Shown here piece after piece: positions 1 through 10,302 of a DNA stretch of 64,000 bases (its first letter is position 1; each line of letters starts with the position of its first letter). The translations under genes were made by a program, and so were the position numbers. This stretch comes from Aliiroseovarius lamellibrachiae (GTDB lineage: Bacteria; Pseudomonadota; Alphaproteobacteria; Rhodobacterales; Rhodobacteraceae). Location of the stretch: NCBI RefSeq assembly GCF_018599245.1, contig NZ_JAHEVJ010000004.1, forward strand, positions 248,001 to 312,000. The letters run 5' to 3'. The notes under the pieces are model-generated. The model did no database searches, was not told the origin of the DNA, and saw only the letters and a list, made by a program, of their open reading frames with translations.

Positions 1-767
1 GCATGCCCGCCTTGACCGCTTGGCTGGAAGACACCCAACCTGACGTGGTGATCTTGCAAGAAGTGAAATCCGTGGATGAGAACTTCCCCCGAGAACACTT
101 TGAAAACATGGGATATAACATCGCGGCCCATGGGCAGAAAAGTTTTAACGGCGTGGCGATCCTGTCTAAATTCCCGCTCGAAGATGTGATGTGTGGCCTG
201 CCGGGGGATGAGACCGATGAACAAGCGCGTTACATTGAGGCCACCATTGTCAATGAACAGGCCATTCGTATTTGCGGGCTGTATCTGCCCAACGGAAATC
301 CCGTTGACTTTGACGCAGACGGCGCGCCGATCCATGAGGGGAAATACGGCTATAAACTCGGCTGGATGGCCCGGTTATATGCGCGCGCGCAGGTGTTGAT
401 GGCCAAAGAGGAACCGTTCCTCATGGCGGGCGATTACAACATCATCCCCCAACCAGAAGACGCGGCCCGCCCTGAGGCTTGGACCAAAGATGCATTGTTC
501 CTACCCGACAGCCGAAATGCCTTTCGCAAGCTGGTTAATCTTGGCCTGACCGAAGCCTTCCGCGCACGCAACCCAGCCCCCGAACAATACACGTTCTGGG
601 ATTTTCAACGCGGCGCGTGGCAACGCAATGACGGCATCCGCATTGACCACTTCTTGCTGTCGCCAGAATGCGCAGATTTGTTGACGGATTGCCAGATCGA
701 CAAAGAGATCCGAGGCCGTGAAAAACCCTCTGATCATGTGCCGATCTGGGTTCAGATTGCAGCGTAA
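1..767 (+). CDS. xth: Exodeoxyribonuclease III, 5' end cut by window edge
   Basis: Exonuclease III of the endonuclease/exonuclease/phosphatase (EEP) superfamily: AP endonuclease and 3'-5' exonuclease of base excision repair in the cytoplasm. Visible motifs in order are VVILQEVK (Mg-binding Glu), the AGDYNI block, RIDHFLLS and the C-terminal SDHVPIW with the catalytic Asp-His pair. The frame is open to base 1. The first in-window ATG (position 3) is not the start: the family begins about 15 residues earlier with a K-I-x-x-x-N-x-N strand, so the gene continues off the window. TAA is at 765-767. A nucleoside hydrolase follows 22 bases later on the same strand. Confidence 0.93.
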   Translation, partial: MPALTAWLEDTQPDVVILQEVKSVDENFPREHFENMGYNIAAHGQKSFNGVAILSKFPLEDVMCGLPGDETDEQARYIEATIVNEQAIRICGLYLPNGNPVDFDADGAPIHEGKYGYKLGWMARLYARAQVLMAKEEPFLMAGDYNIIPQPEDAARPEAWTKDALFLPDSRNAFRKLVNLGLTEAFRARNPAPEQYTFWDFQRGAWQRNDGIRIDHFLLSPECADLLTDCQIDKEIRGREKPSDHVPIWVQIAA

Positions 768-789
768 CATCCCCCGATAAGGATCTAAT

Positions 790-1728
790 ATGGCTAGAAA
801 AATCATCATTGACACGGACCCCGGACAAGATGATGCCGTGGCGATCCTTTTGGCGTTGTCCAGCCCAGAGGCGCTTGAGGTTTTGGGTATTACCGCGGTT
901 GCTGGAAACGTGCCTCTGGCCCTGACATTGAAAAACGCACGGATCATCTGCGAATTGGCGGGAAAGCCGGACACCAAGGTTTTTTCCGGTTGTGATTGCC
1001 CGATGGCGCGCAGCCTTGTCACCGCCGAATACGTGCATGGTAAAACCGGATTGGACGGGCCAGTCCTACCTGATCCCGTGATGCCCGTGCAGGATCAACA
1101 CGCCGTTGATTTCATTATTGAAACCCTACGAACTGAGCCTTCGGGAACGGTCACGCTGTGCCCGCTTGGGCCGCTGACCAACATTGCAACCGCTTTTGAT
1201 CGTGCCCCAGATATCGCCGAACGCGTGCAAGAAATTGTGCTGATGGGGGGGGCTTATTTTGAAGTTGGCAATGTCACCCCCACGGCGGAATTCAACATCT
1301 ACGTTGACCCGCAAGCCGCTGATATTGTGTTTAAATCAGGCGCGCCCATTGCTGTGATGCCCCTCGATGTCACCCACAAAGCACTGGTCACCAAACCCCG
1401 CAACGATGCCTTTCGTGCGCTTCCCGGTCCGGTTGGACATGCGGTTGCCGAAATGACCGATTTCTTTGAACGGTTTGATCGAGAAAAATATGGCTCAGAA
1501 GGCGCGCCGCTACACGACCCCACCGTGATCGCCTATTTGTTGCAGCCAGAGCTTTTCAAGGGCCGCCACATCAATGTCGAGATCGAAACCACGTCCGAGC
1601 TGACCATGGGCATGACCGTGGCCGATTGGTGGGGCGTCACAGATCGCACGCCCAACGCAACCTTTATGCGCGACCTCGATGCGGACGGTTTTTTCACCCT
1701 TTTGACAGATCGGATCGCCAGATTATGA
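790..1728 (+). CDS. Inosine-uridine preferring nucleoside hydrolase
   Basis: IUNH-family hydrolase of 312 residues that cleaves the N-glycosidic bond of ribonucleosides for base salvage. The calcium- and ribose-binding signature DTDPGQDDA is at residues 8-16 (Asp10, Asp14, Asp15), with a further conserved block FNIYVDPQAA and the HDPTV motif near residue 240 that supplies the last Ca-binding Asp. Length is typical for RihA/RihB/RihC-type enzymes. No signal peptide, so cytosolic. Base preference (purine or pyrimidine) cannot be decided from sequence. The stop overlaps the start of the following GNAT gene (ATGA), which implies co-translation. It lies 22 bases after the xth stop and may share its transcript. 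Confidence 0.92.
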   Translation: MARKIIIDTDPGQDDAVAILLALSSPEALEVLGITAVAGNVPLALTLKNARIICELAGKPDTKVFSGCDCPMARSLVTAEYVHGKTGLDGPVLPDPVMPVQDQHAVDFIIETLRTEPSGTVTLCPLGPLTNIATAFDRAPDIAERVQEIVLMGGAYFEVGNVTPTAEFNIYVDPQAADIVFKSGAPIAVMPLDVTHKALVTKPRNDAFRALPGPVGHAVAEMTDFFERFDREKYGSEGAPLHDPTVIAYLLQPELFKGRHINVEIETTSELTMGMTVADWWGVTDRTPNATFMRDLDADGFFTLLTDRIARL

Positions 1729-2171
1729 GCGCCCTACGACTTGCCACATCCGATGACCTAGAGCGGTTGATGACGCTGGTTGGCAGCCTGCATGACACCC
1801 AAGGCATCACCCAGGATGAAGACACCAGACGCGGGGCGCTTATCCCGCTTCTTGAGGGCTCACCTCATGGGGCGATTTGGATGATTGGGCCGCGCTCTGC
1901 CCCGGTTGGCTATATCGCCATCAGCTTTGGCTGGTCGATCGAATTTGGCGGGTTGGAAGCCGCGGTGGATGAGTTTTTTGTCCGTGAACGTGTGCGCCGG
2001 CGTGGTATGGGGTCCGAGGCGATGATGGCCTTGGCCCGCGCGCTTTCCAGTGAAGGGATCAAAGCGATGAACCTTGAGGTCGACACCGACAATACCCGTG
2101 CGCGCACGCTTTATGAACGCATCGGATTTCGGTCTCGGGATCGTTACCACCAAATGGTTCGACTTTTGTAA
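1725..2171 (+). CDS. GNAT family N-acetyltransferase
   Basis: GCN5-related acetyltransferase of 148 residues. The acetyl-CoA-binding segment RVRRRGMGSEAM (R-x-x-G-x-G type) follows the central FFVRE strand, and the C-terminal NTRARTLYERIGF block is typical of the fold. The reading frame is open upstream to 1626, but that part overlaps the nucleoside hydrolase. The ATG at 1725 overlaps its TGA (ATGA) and starts the first strand (MSALRLATSDDL), so it is chosen. Substrate unknown. selO follows 9 bases after the stop. Confidence 0.88.
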   Translation: MSALRLATSDDLERLMTLVGSLHDTQGITQDEDTRRGALIPLLEGSPHGAIWMIGPRSAPVGYIAISFGWSIEFGGLEAAVDEFFVRERVRRRGMGSEAMMALARALSSEGIKAMNLEVDTDNTRARTLYERIGFRSRDRYHQMVRLL

Positions 2172-2180
2172 GATAGCGAT

Positions 2181-3596
2181 ATGACCGTGACATTTGACAA
2201 CAGCTATGCCCGCCTGCCTGACCGTTTTTATGCGCGTCAAACGCCAACACCCGTCGCCGCCCCATCGACTTTGATTGTGAACAAGGATCTGGCACGCGAA
2301 CTGGGGTTTGACCCCGACGATCTGTCCGCTGAGGTTCTGACGGGCGACACGCTTTTGCCTGGCACCGATCCGATTGCTCAGGTCTATGCGGGGCATCAAT
2401 TTGGCGGCTGGGTGCCGCGGTTGGGCGACGGGCGGGCCTGTTTGCTGGGCGAGGTCACTGGAGAGTTCGGCCCCAATGACACGCGGCGTGATGTCCAGCT
2501 AAAAGGCTCGGGCGTGACCCCGTTTTCACGGCGCGGCGATGGGCGCGCCTGGCTGGGCCCGGTGATGCGTGAATATCTGGTGTCAGAGGCAATGCACGCC
2601 CTTGGCATTCCAACAACGCGTGCGCTTGGGGCGGCGCTGACGGGCGAACGGGTGCAACGTGAACGTGGCTATCCCGGTGCGATTTTAACCCGTGTTGCCG
2701 CCAGTCATATCCGCGTTGGCACGTTTCAGTATTTTGCCGGACAAAACGACATTGAGGGGCTGCGTTTGCTGACTGATTACGCCGCCTCGCGTCACTACCC
2801 GAATGCTAAAAATCCAATGGAATTTCTCGATCATGTTGTCCGCGCGCAGGCTAAACTGATCGCTGGATGGATGTCGGTCGGTTTTCTTCATGGCGTGATG
2901 AACACCGACAATATGGCGATCTCGGGCGAGACCATCGACTATGGCCCCTGCGCCTTTCTGGATGCGTATCATCCCCGCACGGTGTTTTCCTCGATTGACC
3001 AAACGGGGCGGTACGCCTTTGCAGCGCAACCCGATATGGGGATGTGGAATTTGGCGCAATTGGCCACGGCTCTTTTACCATTGCACCCTGATGAAGACGC
3101 GGCCGTAGAAGAGGCCAGCGCGGTTCTGAACCAGTTCCCGGACCTGTTTCACAAGGCGTGGACCGCAAAATTTCGCGCCAAACTTGGCCTTACGCGGTCA
3201 GAAGACGGGGATGGAAAACTCATCTCAGGCCTGCTCTCACGCATGGCCTCCAGCCAAGCGGATTTCACCCTGACGTTTTCCGCCTTGAACACCCGCGATG
3301 CGTCACATGAGGTCAGTGACGAAGGCGCGTGGGACAGCTGGGCCCCCGACTGGCAGGCACGTCTGGCCCGCGAACAGGACCCCGACACCACGATGGCCCG
3401 CGCCAACCCGGTGGTCATCCCGCGCAATCACCAAATTGAAGCCGCCATTCAAGCCGGGATCGACGGAAATTACGCCCCGTTCCATCGTCTCGCCGCGGCC
3501 TTCACGCGCCCCTTTGCGCCCGAGCAGGAGGATATGGATTTGACACGCGCACCGACCCCAGATCAGCGGGTCTTGCGGACATTTTGCGGAACCTAA
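2181..3596 (+). CDS. selO: SelO (YdiU/UPF0061) protein AMPylase
   Basis: Pseudokinase-fold protein adenylyltransferase, 471 residues, of the SelO family. In characterised members it transfers AMP to Ser/Thr/Tyr of client proteins and is linked to redox stress. Recognisable blocks are YAGHQFGGWVPRLGDGRA near residue 70, VQLKGSGVTPFSRRGDGRA (ATP-binding Lys), GVMNTDNM and the metal-binding IDYGPCAF. The C-terminus ends in Cys-Gly-Thr: the antepenultimate Cys is the position held by selenocysteine in some homologues. There is no in-frame UGA, so this is the cysteine form. The closely spaced GNAT and following EEP genes suggest one transcription unit. Confidence 0.95.
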   Translation: MTVTFDNSYARLPDRFYARQTPTPVAAPSTLIVNKDLARELGFDPDDLSAEVLTGDTLLPGTDPIAQVYAGHQFGGWVPRLGDGRACLLGEVTGEFGPNDTRRDVQLKGSGVTPFSRRGDGRAWLGPVMREYLVSEAMHALGIPTTRALGAALTGERVQRERGYPGAILTRVAASHIRVGTFQYFAGQNDIEGLRLLTDYAASRHYPNAKNPMEFLDHVVRAQAKLIAGWMSVGFLHGVMNTDNMAISGETIDYGPCAFLDAYHPRTVFSSIDQTGRYAFAAQPDMGMWNLAQLATALLPLHPDEDAAVEEASAVLNQFPDLFHKAWTAKFRAKLGLTRSEDGDGKLISGLLSRMASSQADFTLTFSALNTRDASHEVSDEGAWDSWAPDWQARLAREQDPDTTMARANPVVIPRNHQIEAAIQAGIDGNYAPFHRLAAAFTRPFAPEQEDMDLTRAPTPDQRVLRTFCGT

Positions 3597-3611
3597 CAAA
3601 GCGACAGCCCC

Positions 3612-4295
3612 GTGGACCTGACCCTTCTGACATATAACATCCGAAAAGCGGTGGGGTTAGACCGGCGCCGCGATCCACATCGGATCCTTGACGTGATCAC
3701 CCAAGCCGACGCGGATGTGGTGGTGTTGCAAGAGGCGGATCGTCGCTTGGGGCCACGCGTTGCGGCCCTTCCCCACCAAATGATCGAACAGGAAAGCGAT
3801 TATGCCATTGTCCCTTTGGCGACAAATGGCGTGTCGCTGGGCAGTCACGGCAATGCCATTTTGGTACGGCGCGGGATCGCATTCTCGTCCCCCTTCCGCA
3901 TTGCCCTGCCGGGGTTAGAACCCCGCGGCGCGGTCAGTGTAGAGATTGCAGGCATCCTTCGTGTGTTTGGATGTCATCTGGGCCTGATGCGCCGTTATAG
4001 GCACCAGCAAATGCACCGGTTGGCCAATGAATTGCGTCCCCTGCCCTTGCCCGCTGTGATCCTTGGGGACTTTAACGAATGGTCCACACATCGTGGGTTC
4101 GAACCTTTGGACCGCGACTTTGACATCCATGCCTTTGGCAACAGCTTTCATTCCTCGCGCCCGGTTGCCGCACTGGATCGGCTGGTGATCAGCGAGGGTG
4201 TTAAAGTCCGTGAAGGTCATGTGTTGCACACGCCGCTCAGCCGTGTCGCCTCGGACCATCTTCCCGTGTGGGCGCGAGTCACGATCTCCGATTGA
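3612..4295 (+). CDS. Endonuclease/exonuclease/phosphatase family protein
   Basis: 227-residue EEP-superfamily hydrolase, distinct from xth. Motifs: LTYNIRKAVG at the N-terminus, VVLQEADRR (metal-binding Glu), GCHLGL, ILGDFNEW (Asp-x-Asn) and SDHLPVWA (catalytic Asp-His). This compact form resembles the predicted metal-dependent hydrolases of the ElsH/YbhP group, often linked to membrane lipid metabolism, but the substrate is unknown. The start is GTG at 3612, 15 bases after the selO stop; no ATG fits the N-terminal strand. Its 3' end overlaps the convergent EamA gene by 17 bases. Confidence 0.85.
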   Translation: MDLTLLTYNIRKAVGLDRRRDPHRILDVITQADADVVVLQEADRRLGPRVAALPHQMIEQESDYAIVPLATNGVSLGSHGNAILVRRGIAFSSPFRIALPGLEPRGAVSVEIAGILRVFGCHLGLMRRYRHQQMHRLANELRPLPLPAVILGDFNEWSTHRGFEPLDRDFDIHAFGNSFHSSRPVAALDRLVISEGVKVREGHVLHTPLSRVASDHLPVWARVTISD

Positions 4296-5163
4296 TCAAT
4301 ACAATCCCAATCGCCACCAATACGAGCGCCCCAATGGTCGCCGCATTAAGCGTCTCGCCCAACCACATCCACCCCATTGCCACGCCAAAAATGGGGGACA
4401 AAAACGCGAAGGATGCCACTGACGACGCCTTGTATTGCTTCAGCAACCAGAACCAAAACAGAAAGGCGCCCGATGCAATCAGCACAATTTGAAACGCGAT
4501 CCCCCAATAATGCATCGGCTGGACATCCCGAATAAAGGGGCCAAAAAACATTGCCGAAACCATTAAAATCGGTGCAGAAACAAGAACCTGCCAGAACATC
4601 TGCATCTCAGCGCTCAGTTCGCGCAGCGGGGTTAATCGCGCGGTCAGCGACACAGCCATCCAGCCCAATGCCGCCCCTAATGCGGCCAAATCGCCCCAGA
4701 TGGATGCCTGCCCGCCAGCTGATGACCGATCAAGAATTGCCCAGACCACCCCGGAAAAGGCCAGCGCCAATCCCACGGTTTTTAACCGCGTGAGCTGTTC
4801 CCCCGGCAGCGTGAAATGCGCAACCACTGCCATCCATACTGGCATAGAGTAGAATATGATCGACACGCGGGTCACGGTCGTCAGATCAAGCGCCACAAAG
4901 AGGCAAATGAATTCGAACGCGAAAATCACCCCGGCCAACAGGCCAGATGCGCGCGTGCCTTTGCGAAAGTCAAAAGAAACTCCGCGCAGGATCATCCATA
5001 ACCCCAGCACAAAGATCGCCCCAAAACTGCGCACCCCAGCGGCAAAAACCGGTTGGAACCCGTCATTTGTCAGCTTGATCACCACTTGGTTCACCGCCAA
5101 CAACAGGAAAAACCCGACCAAAGCGGCCGCGCCGAACCCATCCATATGTCGCTTACTTGTCAT
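4279..5163 (-). CDS. EamA/DMT family permease
   Basis: Inner-membrane drug/metabolite transporter family protein of 294 residues with two EamA repeats and about ten hydrophobic segments. The first TM follows a short basic N-terminus (MTSKRH), and a C-terminal GETLNAATIGALVLVAIG helix pair is typical. A longer frame opens at 5247, but the preceding 28 residues are not membrane-like, so ATG 5163 is preferred. It is divergent from the antiporter at 5261 (97-base gap holding both promoters) and converges with the EEP gene, overlapping it by 17 bases. The substrate cannot be inferred. Confidence 0.86.
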   Translation of the reverse strand: MTSKRHMDGFGAAALVGFFLLLAVNQVVIKLTNDGFQPVFAAGVRSFGAIFVLGLWMILRGVSFDFRKGTRASGLLAGVIFAFEFICLFVALDLTTVTRVSIIFYSMPVWMAVVAHFTLPGEQLTRLKTVGLALAFSGVVWAILDRSSAGGQASIWGDLAALGAALGWMAVSLTARLTPLRELSAEMQMFWQVLVSAPILMVSAMFFGPFIRDVQPMHYWGIAFQIVLIASGAFLFWFWLLKQYKASSVASFAFLSPIFGVAMGWMWLGETLNAATIGALVLVAIGIVLINRRS

Positions 5164-5260
5164 GGCGCGACTGGACCCGTTGTGGCCGCCCCCGTCAAGC
5201 GGTTTATGTTGCGCTAGCGCCGTGATATATAAGCGCAAATCGAGCATATTGGAGCAGCCA

Positions 5261-6511
5261 ATGAGTTTTCTACAAATCGCATCTCTTTTGATTGTCTTGG
5301 CTGGTGCATTTGGGGCGGTGAACTATTTGTTTTTAAAACTGCCCTCGGCCATTGGGATCCTTGTCGTGTCCCTGATGGCATCCATATCTGTGATGATCTT
5401 GGATGTGCTGATCCCTAGCCTTGGCATGGCTGACCAAGTGCGCGAGACGGTGACCCGCATCGATTTTTCCGACGCATTGCTCGAGGGGATGCTGGGGCTT
5501 TTGCTGTTTGCGGGCGCTCTTCATGTAAAAATCTCTGACTTGCGCGCCCAATGGCGGGTGGTGTTTCTGATGGCCACAATGGGGGTCGTTCTATCAACCG
5601 TCATTGTGGGGGTTGGGTTCAGCTGGTTGACCGGAATGCCGTTTTTGGTGGCTTTGGTCTTTGGGGCGCTGATTTCACCCACAGATCCCGTGGCTGTGCT
5701 GGGGGTTTTACGCGAAGCGAACCTGCAAAAGTCTTTGGAAACCAAAATCGCTGGGGAAAGCCTGTTTAATGACGGGGTTGGCTATGTGGTCTTTCTGGTG
5801 CTGGTCGGCATCGCCTTTCCGCATGGGGACAGCCACAGCGGCGGCGGCTTTGATGGCGCGGTTAAACTATTTGGGCAAGAGGCCGTGGGCGGCGCGCTTT
5901 TGGGGGTCATCCTTGGCTGGCTCACCTTCCGCGTCATGCGCTTGATCGACGACTATTCCCTTGAGGTTCTGATCACGCTGGGCCTTGCCTTTGGCGGCTA
6001 TGAATTGGCTGTGGCGCTGCATGTCTCTGCCCCCATTATGGCGGTTTGCGCCGGGTTGCTCATTGGCGATGTGGGCGCAAAACACGGTATGTCCGAGGAA
6101 ACCCGCCATTATGTCGAAGCCTTCTGGAAGCTGATCGACGAGATTCTAAACGCCGTCTTGTTCCTGATGATCGGGTTCGAGGTTTTCACCGTGGCTTTTA
6201 CGGGCGACGCGGTGCTGGCCGGGTTTGCCGCCATTGCCCTTGCGCTCTTTGCACGCTTTGCCGCCGTGGCCGTGCCTGTCATGATCCTGAAACCCTTTAG
6301 GCGCTTTTCAACAGGCGTGATCCCGATCATGACCTGGGGCGGGCTGAAGGGCGGGATCTCCGTGGCCCTTGCCCTGTCCCTGCCCGAGGGCGATTGGAAG
6401 CCATTGATCCTGACCGCCACATATATCATCGTTGTCTTCTCGATCATCATCCAGGGGCTGACCGTGGCCCCACTGGCGGGCCGTTTGGGCCGCGAACCGG
6501 AGCTTATGTAA
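5261..6511 (+). CDS. CPA1-type Na+/H+ antiporter
   Basis: Cation:proton antiporter of 416 residues in the inner membrane. The CPA1 signature SPTDPVAVLGVLRE contains the transport Asp, followed by GESLFNDGVGYVVF with the second essential Asn-Asp pair. A third conserved stretch is TWGGLKGGISVALAL near the end. Around 11-12 hydrophobic segments. The frame is open back to 4856, which would add 135 hydrophilic residues antisense to the EamA gene. ATG 5261 with an upstream GGAGCAG begins directly with the first TM. The stop overlaps the start of the PhzF gene by one base (TAATG). Confidence 0.92.
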   Translation: MSFLQIASLLIVLAGAFGAVNYLFLKLPSAIGILVVSLMASISVMILDVLIPSLGMADQVRETVTRIDFSDALLEGMLGLLLFAGALHVKISDLRAQWRVVFLMATMGVVLSTVIVGVGFSWLTGMPFLVALVFGALISPTDPVAVLGVLREANLQKSLETKIAGESLFNDGVGYVVFLVLVGIAFPHGDSHSGGGFDGAVKLFGQEAVGGALLGVILGWLTFRVMRLIDDYSLEVLITLGLAFGGYELAVALHVSAPIMAVCAGLLIGDVGAKHGMSEETRHYVEAFWKLIDEILNAVLFLMIGFEVFTVAFTGDAVLAGFAAIALALFARFAAVAVPVMILKPFRRFSTGVIPIMTWGGLKGGISVALALSLPEGDWKPLILTATYIIVVFSIIIQGLTVAPLAGRLGREPELM

Positions 6512-7341
6512 TGCAGTATTTTGTCTATGACGTCTTCACCGCCACCCCGTTTGGCGGCAACCAGTTGGCGGTGATCCCCGACGCAACAGGCCTGTCTGAC
6601 ACGGATATGCTGACCATCGCCCGCGAGTTCAACTTTTCAGAAACAAGCTTTGTGCTGCCGCCAGACGACCCAAACCATACGGCCCGTGTGCGGTATTTCA
6701 CCCCCACGCGCGAGCTGCCCTTTGCAGGGCATCCCACCATCGGCACGGCAATCATGCTGTCAGATCTTGGCAATGATGCGGACATGGTTCTGGAATTGGG
6801 CGTCGGACCATTGGTTGCAAAAGCCAAAGACGGTGCCGCCTCTTTTGTGACAGAGCATCCATTAGAGATCAAAGGCACGCCTGACATGACCTTGGTGGCC
6901 CGCGCCATAGGCTGTGCGCCAGACGATATCCTATCGCAACCCGTGTTGGCCTCGCTCGGTGGGGATTTCGTGTTTGCCCAACTGAAAGACCGCAAAACCC
7001 TGTCCGCGCTTTCGCCAAATTTGGATGCGATGCGCGAAGGCACAGCCCAATTCCCCGGCAATCACGACTTCGCCGTCTATCCTTGGGTGGACGAAGGGGA
7101 TGTTATCCACGCCCGTATGTTCGCGCCCTTAGATGGCATTCCCGAAGACCCCGCCACAGGGTCCGCCGCCGCCCCGCTTGCCGCCCTTTTGCGCAAGTGG
7201 CGCGGTGCACCGGTCGATATCACCATTCATCAAGGCGACGACATGGGCCGCCCGTCACGGATTAAGCTTATCGCCGAGCCCGGTCGCGTCACGGTAGCCG
7301 GACGCGCGGTAAAAGTGATGGAAGGCCGTCTGACGGTTTGA
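6511..7341 (+). CDS. PhzF family isomerase-like protein
   Basis: Diaminopimelate-epimerase-fold protein of 276 residues, similar to PhzF of phenazine synthesis and to yeast YHI9. Visible: FNFSETSFV with the catalytic Glu, PFAGHPTIGTA, and the second-domain DPATGSAAAPLAAL. Most bacterial members outside phenazine clusters have no known substrate, and no phenazine genes lie nearby. ATG 6511 shares its A with the antiporter stop, so the two are translationally coupled. The alternative ATG at 6394 lies inside the antiporter. Confidence 0.9.
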   Translation: MQYFVYDVFTATPFGGNQLAVIPDATGLSDTDMLTIAREFNFSETSFVLPPDDPNHTARVRYFTPTRELPFAGHPTIGTAIMLSDLGNDADMVLELGVGPLVAKAKDGAASFVTEHPLEIKGTPDMTLVARAIGCAPDDILSQPVLASLGGDFVFAQLKDRKTLSALSPNLDAMREGTAQFPGNHDFAVYPWVDEGDVIHARMFAPLDGIPEDPATGSAAAPLAALLRKWRGAPVDITIHQGDDMGRPSRIKLIAEPGRVTVAGRAVKVMEGRLTV

Positions 7342-7461
7342 TCAAGCTGGGGCACGGCCGCGTAACCGCGGATCATTCGGCGCGTGCGAAATCTGTCAAT
7401 TATCCGTTTTCCCCAAGGCATTTTCGCGCGATAAGGGAGGAAACGGAATCAGGGGCAACTG

Positions 7462-7878
7462 ATGAATAAGAACATTCTGGAACGCTGCGAAGAACGCGGA
7501 TTGCGCATGACCGAACAGCGCCGGGTCATTGCCCGCGTTTTGCAATCGGCCCATCACGATCACCCAGATGTAGAAGAGCTTTATGCGCGTGCCTCGGAAA
7601 TTGATGCGGGTATTTCATTGGCCACGGTGTACCGCACTGTGAAGCTTTTTGAAGAATCCGGGATCTTGGTGAAAAATGAATTTGGCGATGGTCGCGCGCG
7701 TTATGAAAGTGCCGACCGCGACCACCACGATCACCTGATTGATCTGACCACCGGAAAAGTCATTGAATTTGTGGATCCTGAGATTGAAGAGCTTCAGGAA
7801 AAGATCGCGCAAAAGCTTGGCTATACGCTGAAAGATCACCGGCTAGAGCTTTACGGCGTGCCAATCAAAAAAGACTGA
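7462..7878 (+). CDS. mur: Fur-family metalloregulator, Mur-like
   Basis: 138-residue Fur superfamily repressor: N-terminal winged helix (RMTEQRRVIARVL, then the SLATVYRTVKLFEESG recognition helix) and a C-terminal dimerisation/metal domain with the HHDH cluster near residues 88-91. The sequence follows the rhizobial Fur/Mur type closely (for example the ending HRLELYGVPIKKD). In alphaproteobacteria this type responds mainly to manganese, with iron control taken by Irr/RirA. The Mur rather than Fur function is inferred from that resemblance. Cysteine motifs of the structural-zinc type are absent. It stands alone between PhzF and an EamA permease. Confidence 0.85.
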   Translation: MNKNILERCEERGLRMTEQRRVIARVLQSAHHDHPDVEELYARASEIDAGISLATVYRTVKLFEESGILVKNEFGDGRARYESADRDHHDHLIDLTTGKVIEFVDPEIEELQEKIAQKLGYTLKDHRLELYGVPIKKD

Positions 7879-8014
7879 TGACATTGCGCCGCAAACTCTG
7901 TGGCGAAGATTGCCTACTCATCACAATTTGAAATGCGTTACATCACCCTTTCCCCGCTTGTTTCGGATCCGATTTTCCGATTGGGTCCTGCGGTGACATT
8001 CGGGGTTGTTTAAC

Positions 8015-8911
8015 ATGCAAAATATCAAAGGCATCATCCTTGTGACGCTCTCCATGGCGGCCTTTGCCATGGAGGATGCGTTCATTAAATCCAGTTCGGC
8101 GGGCCTGCCTGTATCCGAAGTTCTGGTGTTTCTTGGCGCAGGCGGGGCTTTGGCCTTTGCGGTCGCGACCTATGTGAACCGCGGGACATTTGCGCCTTTG
8201 GTGCACCGCGACATGCGCTCGCCCCAAATGCTGTGGCGCAACGCGGCCGAGGGTATCTCTGCGATGTTTTTCATCACCGCCCTTTCCTTGGTGCCCATTT
8301 CAACCGTTGCCGCCGTGTTTCAAGCCACCCCTTTGGCAATCACCGCCGGGGCCGCTTTGTTTCTGGGTGAAACTGTCGGTTGGCGACGTTGGAGCGCGAT
8401 TGGCGTGGGCTTTATTGGTGTGTTGATCATCATTCGTCCGGGGGCCGCTGATTTTGACATGGCCGCCCTTTTTCCCATTGCTGCGGTCTTTGGCATTGCC
8501 CTGCGCGACTTGATCACCCGTCAAATCGACCCATCAATCCCGTCGATTTCCGTCAGCTTTTATGGCTTTGCCTCGCTGATCCCGGCGGGGCTTTTGATGA
8601 TCCCGATCACCGCGCCTTTTGTCGTGCCACAGGGCATCCAATGGGCCTATTTATTTGGGGCAATGGTGTTTGGTGTTGCGGGGTATTACGCCATTGTGCT
8701 GGCCATGCGCATTGCGGAAACCTCGATCATCATGCCCTTTCGCTACGCCCGGCTGATTTTTTCGATGATTGTTGGCATGATCGTCTTTAACGAACGCCCT
8801 GATATGCTCACTTATTTGGGGGCCATGATCGTGATTTGCACCGGGATTTACATGTTTGTGCGCGAAGGTCGCGCTAACAGGCGGGCTGCCCGGTTGCCCG
8901 ATGCCGCCTGA
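8015..8911 (+). CDS. EamA/DMT family permease
   Basis: 298-residue inner-membrane transporter with two EamA repeats and about ten TM helices. It has the PxxxxxxxxALFLGE-type end of repeat one (ITAGAALFLGETVGW) and a similar end to repeat two (IVFNERPDMLTYLGA). A TTG three codons upstream (8006) is possible, but ATG 8015 has CGGGG about 9 bases before it. Not closely similar to the permease at 4279-5163, so a recent duplication is unlikely. Enolase follows after 49 bases with its own RBS. Substrate unknown. Confidence 0.87.
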   Translation: MQNIKGIILVTLSMAAFAMEDAFIKSSSAGLPVSEVLVFLGAGGALAFAVATYVNRGTFAPLVHRDMRSPQMLWRNAAEGISAMFFITALSLVPISTVAAVFQATPLAITAGAALFLGETVGWRRWSAIGVGFIGVLIIIRPGAADFDMAALFPIAAVFGIALRDLITRQIDPSIPSISVSFYGFASLIPAGLLMIPITAPFVVPQGIQWAYLFGAMVFGVAGYYAIVLAMRIAETSIIMPFRYARLIFSMIVGMIVFNERPDMLTYLGAMIVICTGIYMFVREGRANRRAARLPDAA

Positions 8912-8933
8912 CGCGTTAAAGAGCCTCAACTGA

Positions 8934-10235
<1,302 letters not shown>

Positions 10236-10261
10236 TCGAACGTGACAATGAACCATGTGGG

Positions 10262-10288
10262 AAGGCCGGGGATCTCTCCGGCCTTTTT
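10262..10288 (+). terminator. Intrinsic terminator after eno
   Basis: AAGGCCGG (10262-10269) pairs with CCGGCCTT (10278-10285) around an 8-base loop, followed by a T run. It lies between the convergent eno and DUF1330 genes, and the flanking A residues could let it act weakly on the other strand as well. Confidence 0.85.
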
Positions 10289-10302
10289 CATTGGAGACGG
10301 CT

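Noticed and set aside
1-767. xth as a truncated pseudogene
   Set aside because: The frame is open to base 1 and all downstream motifs are intact; the missing N-terminus is simply outside the window.
2181-3596. Selenocysteine form of SelO
   Set aside because: The antepenultimate codon is Cys (TGC) and the gene ends in a normal TAA after Cys-Gly-Thr; no in-frame UGA or SECIS-like need.
4856-5260. 135-residue N-terminal extension of the CPA1 antiporter
   Set aside because: Hydrophilic, antisense to the EamA gene, no RBS; the first TM begins at ATG 5261, which has an RBS.
6511-7341. PhzF as part of a phenazine cluster
   Set aside because: No other phz gene nearby; PhzF-like proteins are widespread without phenazine synthesis.
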